A stretch of 55,766 bases of DNA from Candidatus Planktophila lacus (GTDB lineage Bacteria > Pseudomonadota > Gammaproteobacteria > Steroidobacterales > Steroidobacteraceae): contig CALQLF020000009.1 of NCBI GenBank assembly GCA_943331345.2, positions 1-55,766 on the forward strand. The letters are read 5' to 3'. The notes below the pieces were generated by a model. That model saw only the letters and a list, made by a program, of their open reading frames with translations. It did not search any database and had not been told where the DNA came from. This document shows positions 45,185 to 52,724 of the stretch, one piece after another. A program made the translations under genes and the position numbers. Each line of letters begins with the position of its first letter. The stretch's first letter is position 1.

Positions 45185-46039
45185 CTAGCGCACTGCCGTT
45201 AGCGCGGGAGTTTCTGCCGCGCGCTTGCGCGGCGGCGTTACGTCGAGAAACGTCCACACGGTCTCTTCGCGCTCCGCGCCCACGCGTACCGCGCACAGGT
45301 CCACCAACAGCGGTGTTCCATCCTTGCGCTGCATTTCTACCCGCGCGCGATAGCGTTCGCCCAAGGCCAACGCAGTAGCAGCAGCATTCGTGGTTTCCGT
45401 GAACTGCTGTTCAGAGCAATACAAGGCGCGCAGCGTAGGCCCACGCAGTTCGCCTTGTGCATAACCGAACAAGCGTTCCAGCGTGCGGTTTTTCCACACC
45501 ATGCGGTTGCCGGCCACTTTCACCACGCCGAGCAAGTCGTTGTCGAGCACAGCGCGTTGTTCTGCCGCCAGCACCTGCAAGCGGCTTCGCGCGCGAACCA
45601 GTTCGGTCACGTCGTGCAGCATGCAGACGCTTTGGCGCAGCAGGCCGCGGTTGTCGTAAGCCGCCGTGGCGTAAAGCCACACCCGCCGCGTGGCGCCGCG
45701 ACGCGTCACCATCTCAAACTCCAGGCCATCGATATGCCCGTGCACCTGTAGCACAGCGAGGCAGCCCGGAAACTGCTCACGACTTTCGGCAGAAAGGAAC
45801 TGGGCGGGACCGCACAGACCCACCACCTGCTCTGCTTCACAGTCGAACCACTCGAGTGCCTTGGCATTCAGTTGCACAAAGTGGCCAGCGGCATCCAGCG
45901 TGAAGTGCGCACAAGGCGCGTGGGCGTACGGGTCCGGTGTGGGCGAAGGTTCGCTCCGCGAAAGGATGCGAGATACGCCGTGGGAAATACGGTGGCCCAG
46001 CGACTGCAGAGGCTGCAGCCAATTGCGCATGTGGTTCAT
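45185..46039 (-). CDS. Two-PAS-domain protein without output domain
   Basis: A 284-aa protein. PAS 1 spans about residues 40-140 (FTLDAAGHFVQLNAKALEWFDCEAEQVVG, then the PAC part RVWLYATAAYDNRGLLRQSVCMLHDVTEL). A short coiled linker (RARSRLQVLAAEQRAV) leads to PAS 2 at ~165-275 (MVWKNRTLERLFGYAQGELRG, ALGERYRARVEMQRKDGTPLLVDL, WTFLDVTP). No kinase, GGDEF/EAL, HTH or methyl-accepting part follows, so it must act through a partner. GAGG lies 8 nt before the ATG. Ligand unknown. Confidence 0.82.
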   Translation of the reverse strand: MNHMRNWLQPLQSLGHRISHGVSRILSRSEPSPTPDPYAHAPCAHFTLDAAGHFVQLNAKALEWFDCEAEQVVGLCGPAQFLSAESREQFPGCLAVLQVHGHIDGLEFEMVTRRGATRRVWLYATAAYDNRGLLRQSVCMLHDVTELVRARSRLQVLAAEQRAVLDNDLLGVVKVAGNRMVWKNRTLERLFGYAQGELRGPTLRALYCSEQQFTETTNAAATALALGERYRARVEMQRKDGTPLLVDLCAVRVGAEREETVWTFLDVTPPRKRAAETPALTAVR

Positions 46040-46098
46040 GCAGCAAGCCTCGCGTAAAGCCCGCTAAGGAATCCCCTGATTACGCCAATGAACCCCGT

Positions 46099-46137
46099 GA
46101 TTCAGTTCGCGGATTCAGCTCGCAGGTTCACTTCGTA
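46099..46137. repeat. Three 13-bp tandem repeats
   Basis: GATTCAGTTCGCG, GATTCAGCTCGCA and GGTTCACTTCGTA stand head to tail between the PAS gene and the NYN gene. Perhaps a protein-binding iteron set or decayed satellite; the rest of this 114-nt gap shows nothing. Confidence 0.6.
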
Positions 46138-46153
46138 AATCAAGCGGGCCCCT

Positions 46154-47041
46154 TCAACCCTCGCTCACCACCGACACATGGCCACCCGCATCGCGGTCTA
46201 CCCATTGCAGCAGTTCAGGGAACCGGTCCAGGAAGGCGCTGAAACTGGTGCAGCCCAAGGCGCGTTCATCGAACGCCGGTAGCAAACGCACCAGCAACTG
46301 CTTCAACAAACCACAGGGAATGTAGTTCTCGCCGCGGCGCTCCACGCATTGGCGCAAGGCACGCTGCAAGGCGGCGCGCGCTTCGTCCATGGTGGGCGCG
46401 GCGGTGGCTTCAGGGGCGTGCGCAGGTGGCTGCATGACCACGTGTGGCGATGGGGCTGCAGCCACGTTCCCCGCAACGGCGGGCGAATCCCCGGCGGGAA
46501 CCCCCTGCTCGCTCTGCGGCGGCTGCGGGAACAGGTTGTGATAGAACTTGAATTCGTTGCACGAAGCGACGAGGAAGCGGTTCGAGAAGCCCGCTACGCC
46601 CACGCCGGCAATGAACCGTCCGCTCTGCTTCACCTTCTGCGCCAGGCTGATGAAGTCGCTGTCGCTAGACACCACCACGATGTGCGTCAAGTGCTGGTGC
46701 GTGTGCACATCGCTTAGCGCATCCAGCGCCATACGAATGTCCGCGCTGTTCTTCATATTCTGGCCGCGCGGGAACATCTGGATAAGATCCACGCCCGCGA
46801 TGTTCAGCTGGTGCCGGTAGTTGGCGAACCACTGCCAGTTGCCATAAGCGCGGTTGATGGTGATGTCGCCGAGTGAAGCGGCGTATTCCAGCACCGGCGA
46901 GAGGTCCACGATGGGCGGCTGCGGCGTGAACCGGTTTTCGCGGTACCACTGCTCGCCATATTCTAGGTTCCCCAAGATGGCGTGGAAGTTTTCGAAGTCC
47001 CAGTAAAGGGCGACTTTCGGGGTGGATTCGCGTTCGGCCAT
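46154..47041 (-). CDS. NYN-domain nuclease with C-terminal OST-HTH/LOTUS-like domain
   Basis: A 295-aa protein. The N-terminal NYN (LabA/DUF88, PIN-like) domain has the acidic residues expected of a metal-dependent RNase: Asp15 and Glu17 in LYWDFENFH, the Asp in KNSADIRMALDAL and VVVSSDSDF. A Pro/Ala-rich linker (about 185-215) leads to a C-terminal winged-helix of the OST-HTH type (ALRQCVERRGENYIPCGLLKQLLVRLLPAFDERALGCTSFSAFLDRFPELLQW), which binds RNA or G-quadruplexes in other systems. ATG 47041 is chosen, since GAGG lies 8 nt upstream. Target unknown. Confidence 0.85.
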   Translation of the reverse strand: MAERESTPKVALYWDFENFHAILGNLEYGEQWYRENRFTPQPPIVDLSPVLEYAASLGDITINRAYGNWQWFANYRHQLNIAGVDLIQMFPRGQNMKNSADIRMALDALSDVHTHQHLTHIVVVSSDSDFISLAQKVKQSGRFIAGVGVAGFSNRFLVASCNEFKFYHNLFPQPPQSEQGVPAGDSPAVAGNVAAAPSPHVVMQPPAHAPEATAAPTMDEARAALQRALRQCVERRGENYIPCGLLKQLLVRLLPAFDERALGCTSFSAFLDRFPELLQWVDRDAGGHVSVVSEG

Positions 47042-47178
47042 GGAAAAAACCTCGGCAATAGAAAAGCCGGGCCCGCGGACAAACAACATGATGAACCGCA
47101 CAGTCCCGACGCTAGGGAGTTTACGCCTGTGCCGGCTGCAGCCTAAAGTAAGCCAGTCGGTGCCTCTGCCGACAGGCC

Positions 47179-48327
47179 ATGGAGCGCGGCTTGGGCTGGT
47201 TCACCAGACATTTCGAACTGGCCCGCGATGGCGGCCGCGGCAACCTGCCGGCCATGGAAGGGCTGCGCGGCTTGGCCGTGTTTCTGGTGTTCCTGACGCA
47301 CTACGTCACGCTGTCCCGGCCGTGGGTGGCCGCTGACGGCATCACCGCAACCGTGGCGCATGGCCTGCACACTGTCGGCAATGTCGGTGTAGATCTGTTC
47401 TTCGTGCTGAGCGGCTACCTTATCTACGGCGCCTTGCTGCGGCGCCAGCAACCCTTCTTACCTTACCTCGGGCGGCGCATACGCCGGCTTTACCCGGTGT
47501 TCATCGCGGTGTTCGTTCTCTACCTGGTACTCACCTTCCTATTCCCAGCCGAGAGCAAAGTGCCACCCGGTATGGGGCCTGCTGCAGCTTGGCTGCTCGC
47601 GAATTTCCTGCTGCTGCCCGGCTTGTTTCCCATCACGCCGCTCATTACGGTGGCATGGTCGCTCAGCTATGAGTTTTTCTTTTACCTAACCGTGCCAGTG
47701 CTTATAGGTGTTGGCGGCTTGCGCCAGTGGGCCAGCTGGCAGCGTGTGCTGCTGTTCTGCGGCATGGGCGTGGGTTGGCTGGTGCTGGCACCCCATGGCG
47801 GCAATGCCCTGCGCATGGTCATGTTCGCGGCTGGCATGGTGCTTTACGAAGCGCTGGCAGCCAGCAGTGCCGCAGTGAGGGCAGCAAAAGACGCTAGCGC
47901 TCCGTCGATGAATACGGCGGATAACCGTGGAAGCTGGATCGGCGCCTTCGCGTTAGCCGCGGGGCTGGGCTGCACGCTGCTTGCACTGCCCGGCCATAGC
48001 GGCGCCATCTTCCGCACGGCGGTGATGGCAGTGGCGTTTGGCGTGCTCTGTTATGTGTGTTTAGGCGCGTGGGCTGAAGGCTGGCTCGGCCGCGCTTTCA
48101 GCGTGGCACCTGTGCGTTGGCTCGGCAATGCCAGCTATTCGTACTACCTCATCCACGGGCTGGCTTTGAAAGCCGCGTTCATGGTGCTGGCTTGGGTGTT
48201 GCCACCCACGGCCGCGCCCGGCGACTGGTTGTTCTGGGCGCTCTTGTTGCCGTTTTTCGCGGCCACGCTGGTGCCCGCGGCTGCGCTATTCCTGTGGGTG
48301 GAAAAGCGTTGGTCGCTCACCATGTAA
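47179..48327 (+). CDS. Acyltransferase-3 family membrane protein
   Basis: A 382-aa inner-membrane acyltransferase (OafA/NodX-like) with about 10 helices. The N-terminal MEGLRGLAVFLVFLTHY has the conserved R-G-L-A and catalytic His. VDLFFVLSGYLIYG and LPYLGRRIRRLYPVF (R-x10-H-region Arg) follow, and AWSLSYEFFFYL lies further on. These enzymes O-acetylate polysaccharide or lipids. It would suit modification of the surface polymer made by the nearby cluster. REP copies follow the stop. Confidence 0.88.
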   Translation: MERGLGWFTRHFELARDGGRGNLPAMEGLRGLAVFLVFLTHYVTLSRPWVAADGITATVAHGLHTVGNVGVDLFFVLSGYLIYGALLRRQQPFLPYLGRRIRRLYPVFIAVFVLYLVLTFLFPAESKVPPGMGPAAAWLLANFLLLPGLFPITPLITVAWSLSYEFFFYLTVPVLIGVGGLRQWASWQRVLLFCGMGVGWLVLAPHGGNALRMVMFAAGMVLYEALAASSAAVRAAKDASAPSMNTADNRGSWIGAFALAAGLGCTLLALPGHSGAIFRTAVMAVAFGVLCYVCLGAWAEGWLGRAFSVAPVRWLGNASYSYYLIHGLALKAAFMVLAWVLPPTAAPGDWLFWALLLPFFAATLVPAAALFLWVEKRWSLTM

Positions 48328-48329
48328 GT

Positions 48330-48419
48330 TGTAGGAGCGAGCTTGCTCGCGACTCTTGCAGTCGGCAGCAAGCTGCCTCCCACAAGCTCGCGACTGTCGG
48401 CAGCAAGCTGCCTCCTACA
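48330..48419. repeat. REP-like repeats, three copies
   Basis: A direct copy at 48330-48357 and two inverted GTCGGCAGCAAGCTGCCTCC-type copies at 48361-48385 and 48395-48419, placed between two convergent genes. The inverted copies use GCAGC...GCTGC arms instead of GAGC...GCTC, showing paired compensating changes that keep the palindrome. Confidence 0.88.
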
Positions 48420-48428
48420 AATTCAAGG

Positions 48429-48734
48429 CTACAGCCCGAACGACTCCGCCAGGTCTACTTCTTCTTCGACGCGAGCTTCCGCGCCGGCAAGCCGCACATG
48501 CAGATGCAGGTGCGTGGCACCGGCCTGCTTGGCCACGAACCGCGTGGAACCAGAACGGTGTTCCGCGGCCAAATCGTCCACATGACCCAGCGCCACAGGC
48601 ACCCAGCCCGGGCCATCCTGACGGCAATAGATGAACACGCCCGGTTGCATGGGCGGCGCAGCGCTGTCGAGTGGCGCCACACGGAAGCAATAGCGGCGCC
48701 CGCTGGCCCCGCGCCATTCGTGAACCTGAGTCAT
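48429..48734 (-). CDS. Small conserved-looking protein of unknown function
   Basis: A 101-aa protein from the ATG at 48734 (the frame to 48770 gives a Cys-rich extension without SD). It starts MTQVHEWRGASGRRYCFRVAPLD, has an alternating pattern suited to a small beta-sheet fold (GVFIYCRQDGPGWVPVALGHVDDLAAE), a THLHLHVRL strand and an acidic tail. No signal peptide, membrane segment or known motif. Third-position GC bias matches neighbours, which supports it being real. Confidence 0.6.
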   Translation of the reverse strand: MTQVHEWRGASGRRYCFRVAPLDSAAPPMQPGVFIYCRQDGPGWVPVALGHVDDLAAEHRSGSTRFVAKQAGATHLHLHVRLAGAEARVEEEVDLAESFGL

Positions 48735-49063
48735 CTCGAACCGTCCCCGTCTTTTGGTGCAGCAGGCCAAACCCGGCTGCCAAATCTTGTACTAGGGAAA
48801 ATCCCTCATTTGGCCCCTTGGTGCAAGGGGTCTGCGTCACAAGTACACAGCCAAAGCATGTCGACCACATGACATAACTTGTAAGACCGCCAAAAGACCC
48901 CGCGCAAAGGCGCCATCACGCATCCATGATGATGACCTTAACCAATCCTTTACATTTCATGCGCTTCTTCGGGGCAGCGAGTTGCTTCACGCTTTTTTTC
49001 CAGCCGCCGCACTAGGCTTGCAGAACGACTGCAACCCATGCGCCCACCTCGCCCACTCACCCC
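48735..49063. other. Divergent intergenic region with several dyads
   Basis: No gene seen. It holds AGGGA-aaa-TCCCT, a strong hairpin CCCCTTG-gtg-CAAGGGG (48814-48830) and ATGTC-N8-GACAT around 48858-48875. The 48.8-48.95 kb part is AT-richer and probably contains the promoter of the plus-strand acyltransferase. A run of seven T at about 48992-48998 has no good stem before it. Confidence 0.4.
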
Positions 49064-50185
49064 GTGCCGGCAGCCCGCCTCGGGTCCATTGAAGCGGCCC
49101 GCGGGCTGGCAGCACTGGCCGTGGCGTTGATGCATGTGGCCAGCCTCATGAACGTGCCGAACTTCTCCGGCCATGTCGGCTTGGGTGGGGTTTTCGCCTT
49201 CGGCTATGTGGGCGTGGATTTCTTCTTCGTGCTGAGTGGTTTCATCATCACGTACGTGCACCACCACGAACTCGGCAAGGCGACCGCCCTGCCGCGTTAT
49301 TTGTGGCGACGCTTCTCGCGCATCTTCCCCATCTACTGGTTCGTGCTGTTGCTGGCTGTTGCTGCCACTGCTGCAGCCCGCTTTGTGGCTGGGCAACCAG
49401 TGGGTATCGACATCGGCGTAGCAGACCTTCCCGGCACCGTATTTCTGCTCATGCCGTTCCATGGCCCAGCCGTGGAGCCGAAGTACATCGGCGTAGCGTG
49501 GACACTGCAGTTCGAAGTGTTGTTCTACCTGGCCTTCTGCGTGGTACTGCTGCACAGGCGTTGGGGCTTTGGCTTGCTGGCGGTTTGGGCCGCTTATTTG
49601 CTGGCGCACATAGCCGGTGTGGTGAATAGCGAACTGCCACTGCACCTTGGCAGCGCGCATTGCTTGCAGTTCTTGCTGGGCGTGGGCGTGGCGCTGTTAG
49701 CCCGCAGTGGTGCTTTAAACAGAACGGTAGTGGCTTCTCGTCCGGCTTTGGTTGTAGCAGTGCTAGCGTTTGTCGGCGCTGTGGTATTCGAGATGGTTGG
49801 GCCACAAGGCCTACATTCCGGCTACGGGCGTTTGGCGCTGGGGCTGGCTTCAGCGATGGTGCTAGCGGTACTGGTGGCGCTCGAGCAAAGCACTGGCTCC
49901 GTGCTGCCAAACACGGGCAAGGCGCCGCAGGCATTGCAGCCCCTGCGTTGCCCCGCGTGGCTAGTGAAATTCGGCTCGGCCTCGTATTCGGTTTACTTGG
50001 CGCACATCTTGCTGGCGAGCATTGCCTACACCGTGTTGCTGCGCGCGGGGCTCTATAACCGCTTGCCCGAAATTTTGGACTATGGCTTTGCGCTTGCGGT
50101 AGCGCTGGGTGGCGCCATGGCTATCGGGTATCTAGTGGAACTGCCAGCCGTTGCATGGCTGAAGGAAAGGACGCGGCGCGGGTAA
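49064..50185 (+). CDS. Acyltransferase-3 family membrane protein (second)
   Basis: A 373-aa OafA-like membrane acyltransferase. Typical landmarks are SIEAARGLAALAVALMHV with R-G-L-A and His, GYVGVDFFFVLSGFIITYVH, LPRYLWRRFSRIFPIYW and VAWTLQFEVLFYLAF. It has about 10 hydrophobic helices. Start is GTG 49064; the ATG at 49038 is out of frame. It resembles the 47179 gene in plan but is clearly diverged, so the two probably modify different sites or polymers. Confidence 0.87.
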   Translation: MPAARLGSIEAARGLAALAVALMHVASLMNVPNFSGHVGLGGVFAFGYVGVDFFFVLSGFIITYVHHHELGKATALPRYLWRRFSRIFPIYWFVLLLAVAATAAARFVAGQPVGIDIGVADLPGTVFLLMPFHGPAVEPKYIGVAWTLQFEVLFYLAFCVVLLHRRWGFGLLAVWAAYLLAHIAGVVNSELPLHLGSAHCLQFLLGVGVALLARSGALNRTVVASRPALVVAVLAFVGAVVFEMVGPQGLHSGYGRLALGLASAMVLAVLVALEQSTGSVLPNTGKAPQALQPLRCPAWLVKFGSASYSVYLAHILLASIAYTVLLRAGLYNRLPEILDYGFALAVALGGAMAIGYLVELPAVAWLKERTRRG

Positions 50186-50247
50186 TGTTGCAAGTAGTGG
50201 CGCGATTGGTTTTTGAAGTCGAGTCGCGCGTAAGCCCGCACGGACAT

Positions 50248-50667
50248 TTACGAGTGGTCGTCCCAAGGATTCAGCAAGCGAACGCCCAAGCCGGCGAAGT
50301 CGCGGACATTACGCGTTACCAGCACCAGATCGTGCTGGAGTGCAGTAGCCGCGAGTAGGCCATCGACCGAAGGCACTGGGCGGCCTGCTGACGCGGTCAC
50401 CCTACCCCAGCGTTCTGCGGTGGCCGCGTCAATGCCGAGTACGCGCCCCCGAAAGAAGCGCGGCAACTGGATGTCTAACCATTCCTGCAACGCCGCCTTG
50501 CGCGCGTCGGCCGGACGAAGCTCAACGCCTTTGCGAATCTCGCCCAGCGTTAACACGCTTAGGTAAAGCAATTCCGCTGAGAGTTGCTCGAACCAACGCA
50601 CGACGTTTGCATCCGGCTTGGCGCCGCGCAGTTCGGAAAGTACGTTGGTGTCGATAAGGTAGTTCAG
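50248..50667 (-). CDS. VapC-family PIN-domain toxin, CTG start
   Basis: A 139-aa PIN RNase toxin. The acidic set is complete: Asp6 (YLIDTNVLSEL), Glu43 (LGEIRKGVEL), Asp102 (SVDGLLAATA) and Asp123 (TRNVRDF). It resembles FitB-type VapC. The only start that gives the family N-terminus MNYLIDTNVLSEL is a CTG at 50667, overlapping the antitoxin stop as CTGA; no ATG, GTG or TTG lies nearby in frame. Coupled to the Phd-like antitoxin. Confidence 0.9.
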   Translation of the reverse strand: MNYLIDTNVLSELRGAKPDANVVRWFEQLSAELLYLSVLTLGEIRKGVELRPADARKAALQEWLDIQLPRFFRGRVLGIDAATAERWGRVTASAGRPVPSVDGLLAATALQHDLVLVTRNVRDFAGLGVRLLNPWDDHS

Positions 50668-50951
50668 AGGTCCACCGGGCGCGGGAGGCTGCGGTCGCGC
50701 TCGAACTCGAGGACGTCCATGCCGACGAGCGGCGATTTGCGCATGAACGCCGCCAGCGATTCGCCGGTACCGCTCAACTGGTCGAAGAGTTCCCGCGAGA
50801 CGACTACTGCCACCGAGCGGCCGTGCACCGTGATGTCTTGTGGGCCTTCCCGGGCAGCTTCGCGGACCAATTCCGAGAACCGTGCCTTCGCGGCCTGCAA
50901 TTGCCGGCCTGCGGCGACGTGCCGGACCCCAAGGATTCGCGAAAACGGCAA
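50664..50951 (-). CDS. Phd/YefM-family antitoxin
   Basis: A 95-aa antitoxin. QLQAAKARFSELVREAAREGPQDITVHGRSVAVVVSRELFDQL is the standard Phd/YefM DNA-binding dimer core (about residues 18-60), and the acidic C-terminal tail would wrap the toxin. The start is uncertain: TTG 50951 gives 17 residues more than usual, an in-frame TAG lies two codons before it, and a later TTG would cut into the core. Genes for the Fic protein lie divergently across a region with repeated operators. Confidence 0.85.
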   Translation of the reverse strand: MPFSRILGVRHVAAGRQLQAAKARFSELVREAAREGPQDITVHGRSVAVVVSRELFDQLSGTGESLAAFMRKSPLVGMDVLEFERDRSLPRPVDL

Positions 50952-51021
50952 CGGCTATGCATAGATGACAGGTATTCGTATCCTGTTTCGTCAAAAACAC
51001 GCGTTCTGTCACCCAACCCTA

Positions 51022-51070
51022 TTGCGCGCCAAATAAAATGGCGCGAGACTCTGTTGCGCGCCAAATAAAA
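51022..51070. promoter_or_regulatory. Operator region between VapBC and Fic genes
   Basis: TTGCGCGCCAAATAAAA occurs twice as an exact 17-bp direct repeat (51022-51038 and 51054-51070), 32 bp apart, i.e. about three helical turns. The first copy is part of an inverted repeat CGCGCCA-N7-TGGCGCG (51025-51045). The second copy ends 9 nt before the Fic ATG. Likely binding sites for the Phd antitoxin or the HTH of the Fic protein. Confidence 0.75.
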
Positions 51071-51079
51071 GAGTCGGCT

Positions 51080-52471
51080 ATGCCAAAAATTGTCCACCCT
51101 GAGGAATTCGACGAGATATCCGAGGCAATCGCCCGGCTGCCCGCCGGCGCCGCGCTCGAAGAGATAGCAGCGGTCATTAGTGGCGAACTCTCGCGTCGAA
51201 CGCTTCAGCGACGGCTCGCGGCGCTAGTTGCCGAGGGGCGCATCATTGGCGGGCGCGAAAAAAAGGCCTTCAAGTACCGGCTCGCCCCGGCACCAAGGGC
51301 GTTCATGGGCGTTGCGGAAAGCGATAGGCCGGCAACCCGGGGCGAGGCCTACGTGCCCCTCTCGGCCGAGGGCGCGGAGATAAAAGCCTACGTCCGTCGG
51401 CCCGTCCACGAGCGCCGGCCTGTCGGTTATGACTTGGCGTTTCTGGAAGCCTACAGCCCAAACGCCACCTGGTATCTGCCTACGAGGCTCCGCGAGGAAC
51501 TCCGCGTGTTGGGCCGTTCGCCGGCGGACCAACAGCCCGCAGGTACTTTCGCCCGCGACATACTGGGGCGTCTGCTCATCGACCTTTCCTGGGCATCTTC
51601 GCGCTTGGAGGGCAACACCTATAGCCGGCTTGATACGGAGCGGCTCATCCACTTCGGTGAGGTAGCAGAAGGCAAAGACGCCATCGAAACGCAAATGATT
51701 TTGAACCACAAGGCGGCTATCGAATATCTGGTTCACGAAGTGGACCGTGTTAGCGTGACCGCTGAAACCATCATCGCCATTCATGCCTTGCTCTCGGACC
51801 GTCTGCTGCCGGACCCGCTGGCATGCGGGCGGCTGCGCAACCATGCCGTCGGCATCGGCGGGAGCGTCTACTTGCCGCTGGCCTTGCCGCAGCCCATCGC
51901 GGAGATATTCGGAATCGTCGTCGACATGGCCGCCGAAATCCAAGACCCGTTCGAACAGGCATTTTTCCTGATGGTGCACCTGCCCCATCTCCAGCCATTC
52001 GAAGACGTGAACAAACGCGTTTCACGCCTCGCGGCAAATATTCCGCTTATCAAACACAACCTTTGCCCACTTTCGTTCATCGATGTGCCCGAGAAGGCCT
52101 ACGTCGATGCCTTGCTCGGGGTATACGAACTGAACCGCGTCGAACTGCTCCGCGACGTGTTCGTCTCTGCCTACGAACGTTCCTGCCAGCATTATGTCGC
52201 CGTCGTACCCCAGTTGGTGCCGCCCGACAAGTTCTGGCTGCGTTACCGCACTGCGCTGGCAGAAGTAGTACGTGCCATCGTCCGGGGTGGGTTGGCCGCC
52301 AACATCGAGACCATCCGCCAAGTTTTGCCCCCTGCGGTCGCCCCCCAAGACCATGAGCGCTTCACTCAATTGGTCGTGGACGAGTTCAAGGCGCTGCACG
52401 CTGGAAACGCTATCCGCTTCGGTATTCGCCCACTGGAACTTGAAGCGTGGAGCGCGACTGTAATGCGGTGA
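51080..52471 (+). CDS. Fic-domain protein with N-terminal HTH and altered catalytic motif
   Basis: A 463-aa protein. Residues ~25-68 form a winged-helix-like domain (SGELSRRTLQRRLAALVAEGRIIGG). The inhibitory helix motif SSRLEGN is at 173-179, as in Fic proteins that block themselves. The Fic core motif, usually H-P-F-x-(D/E)-G-N-G-R, reads Q305-P-F-E-D-V-N-K-R313. The catalytic His is thus Gln and both glycines are replaced, so classical AMP transfer is unlikely. Start is ATG 51080; the extension to 51038 is inside the operator repeats. Divergent from VapBC; REP repeats follow. Confidence 0.85.
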   Translation: MPKIVHPEEFDEISEAIARLPAGAALEEIAAVISGELSRRTLQRRLAALVAEGRIIGGREKKAFKYRLAPAPRAFMGVAESDRPATRGEAYVPLSAEGAEIKAYVRRPVHERRPVGYDLAFLEAYSPNATWYLPTRLREELRVLGRSPADQQPAGTFARDILGRLLIDLSWASSRLEGNTYSRLDTERLIHFGEVAEGKDAIETQMILNHKAAIEYLVHEVDRVSVTAETIIAIHALLSDRLLPDPLACGRLRNHAVGIGGSVYLPLALPQPIAEIFGIVVDMAAEIQDPFEQAFFLMVHLPHLQPFEDVNKRVSRLAANIPLIKHNLCPLSFIDVPEKAYVDALLGVYELNRVELLRDVFVSAYERSCQHYVAVVPQLVPPDKFWLRYRTALAEVVRAIVRGGLAANIETIRQVLPPAVAPQDHERFTQLVVDEFKALHAGNAIRFGIRPLELEAWSATVMR

Positions 52472-52485
52472 AAGCCCGTTACCAG

Positions 52486-52607
52486 GAGTCGAGAGCAAGC
52501 TCCCTCCGACAGTGGCAAGGGTCGGGAGCAAGCTCCATCCGACATAGCATTTCAGAGCACCGATGGGAGCCATGTAGCCTTGTGGGAGCGAGCTTGCTCG
52601 CGACTCT
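52486..52607. repeat. REP-like repeats, three copies
   Basis: Two inverted copies (52486-52511, 52521-52544; GAGCAAGCTCC cores) and a direct full copy (52580-52607, TTGTGGGAGCGAGCTTGCTC...). They fill much of the 253-nt gap between the Fic gene and the nuclease gene; the remaining part (52608-52724) holds the nuclease leader with AGGAG. Confidence 0.88.
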
Positions 52608-52724
52608 CCCCGCTACTCCGCCCCCTTATTGTGAAATTACCTACCCCATTTGGGGAATACCAACGCGTGCCATTCCGGCGCACCATTGGCCAAAGCCGTT
52701 CAAACGGCTGCAGGAGATAGGGAA

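Noticed and set aside
50668-51012. N-terminal extension of the PIN toxin reading frame upstream of CTG
   Set aside because: This part reads the antitoxin gene out of frame and gives Arg/Pro-rich nonsense; the PIN fold starts at the CTG.
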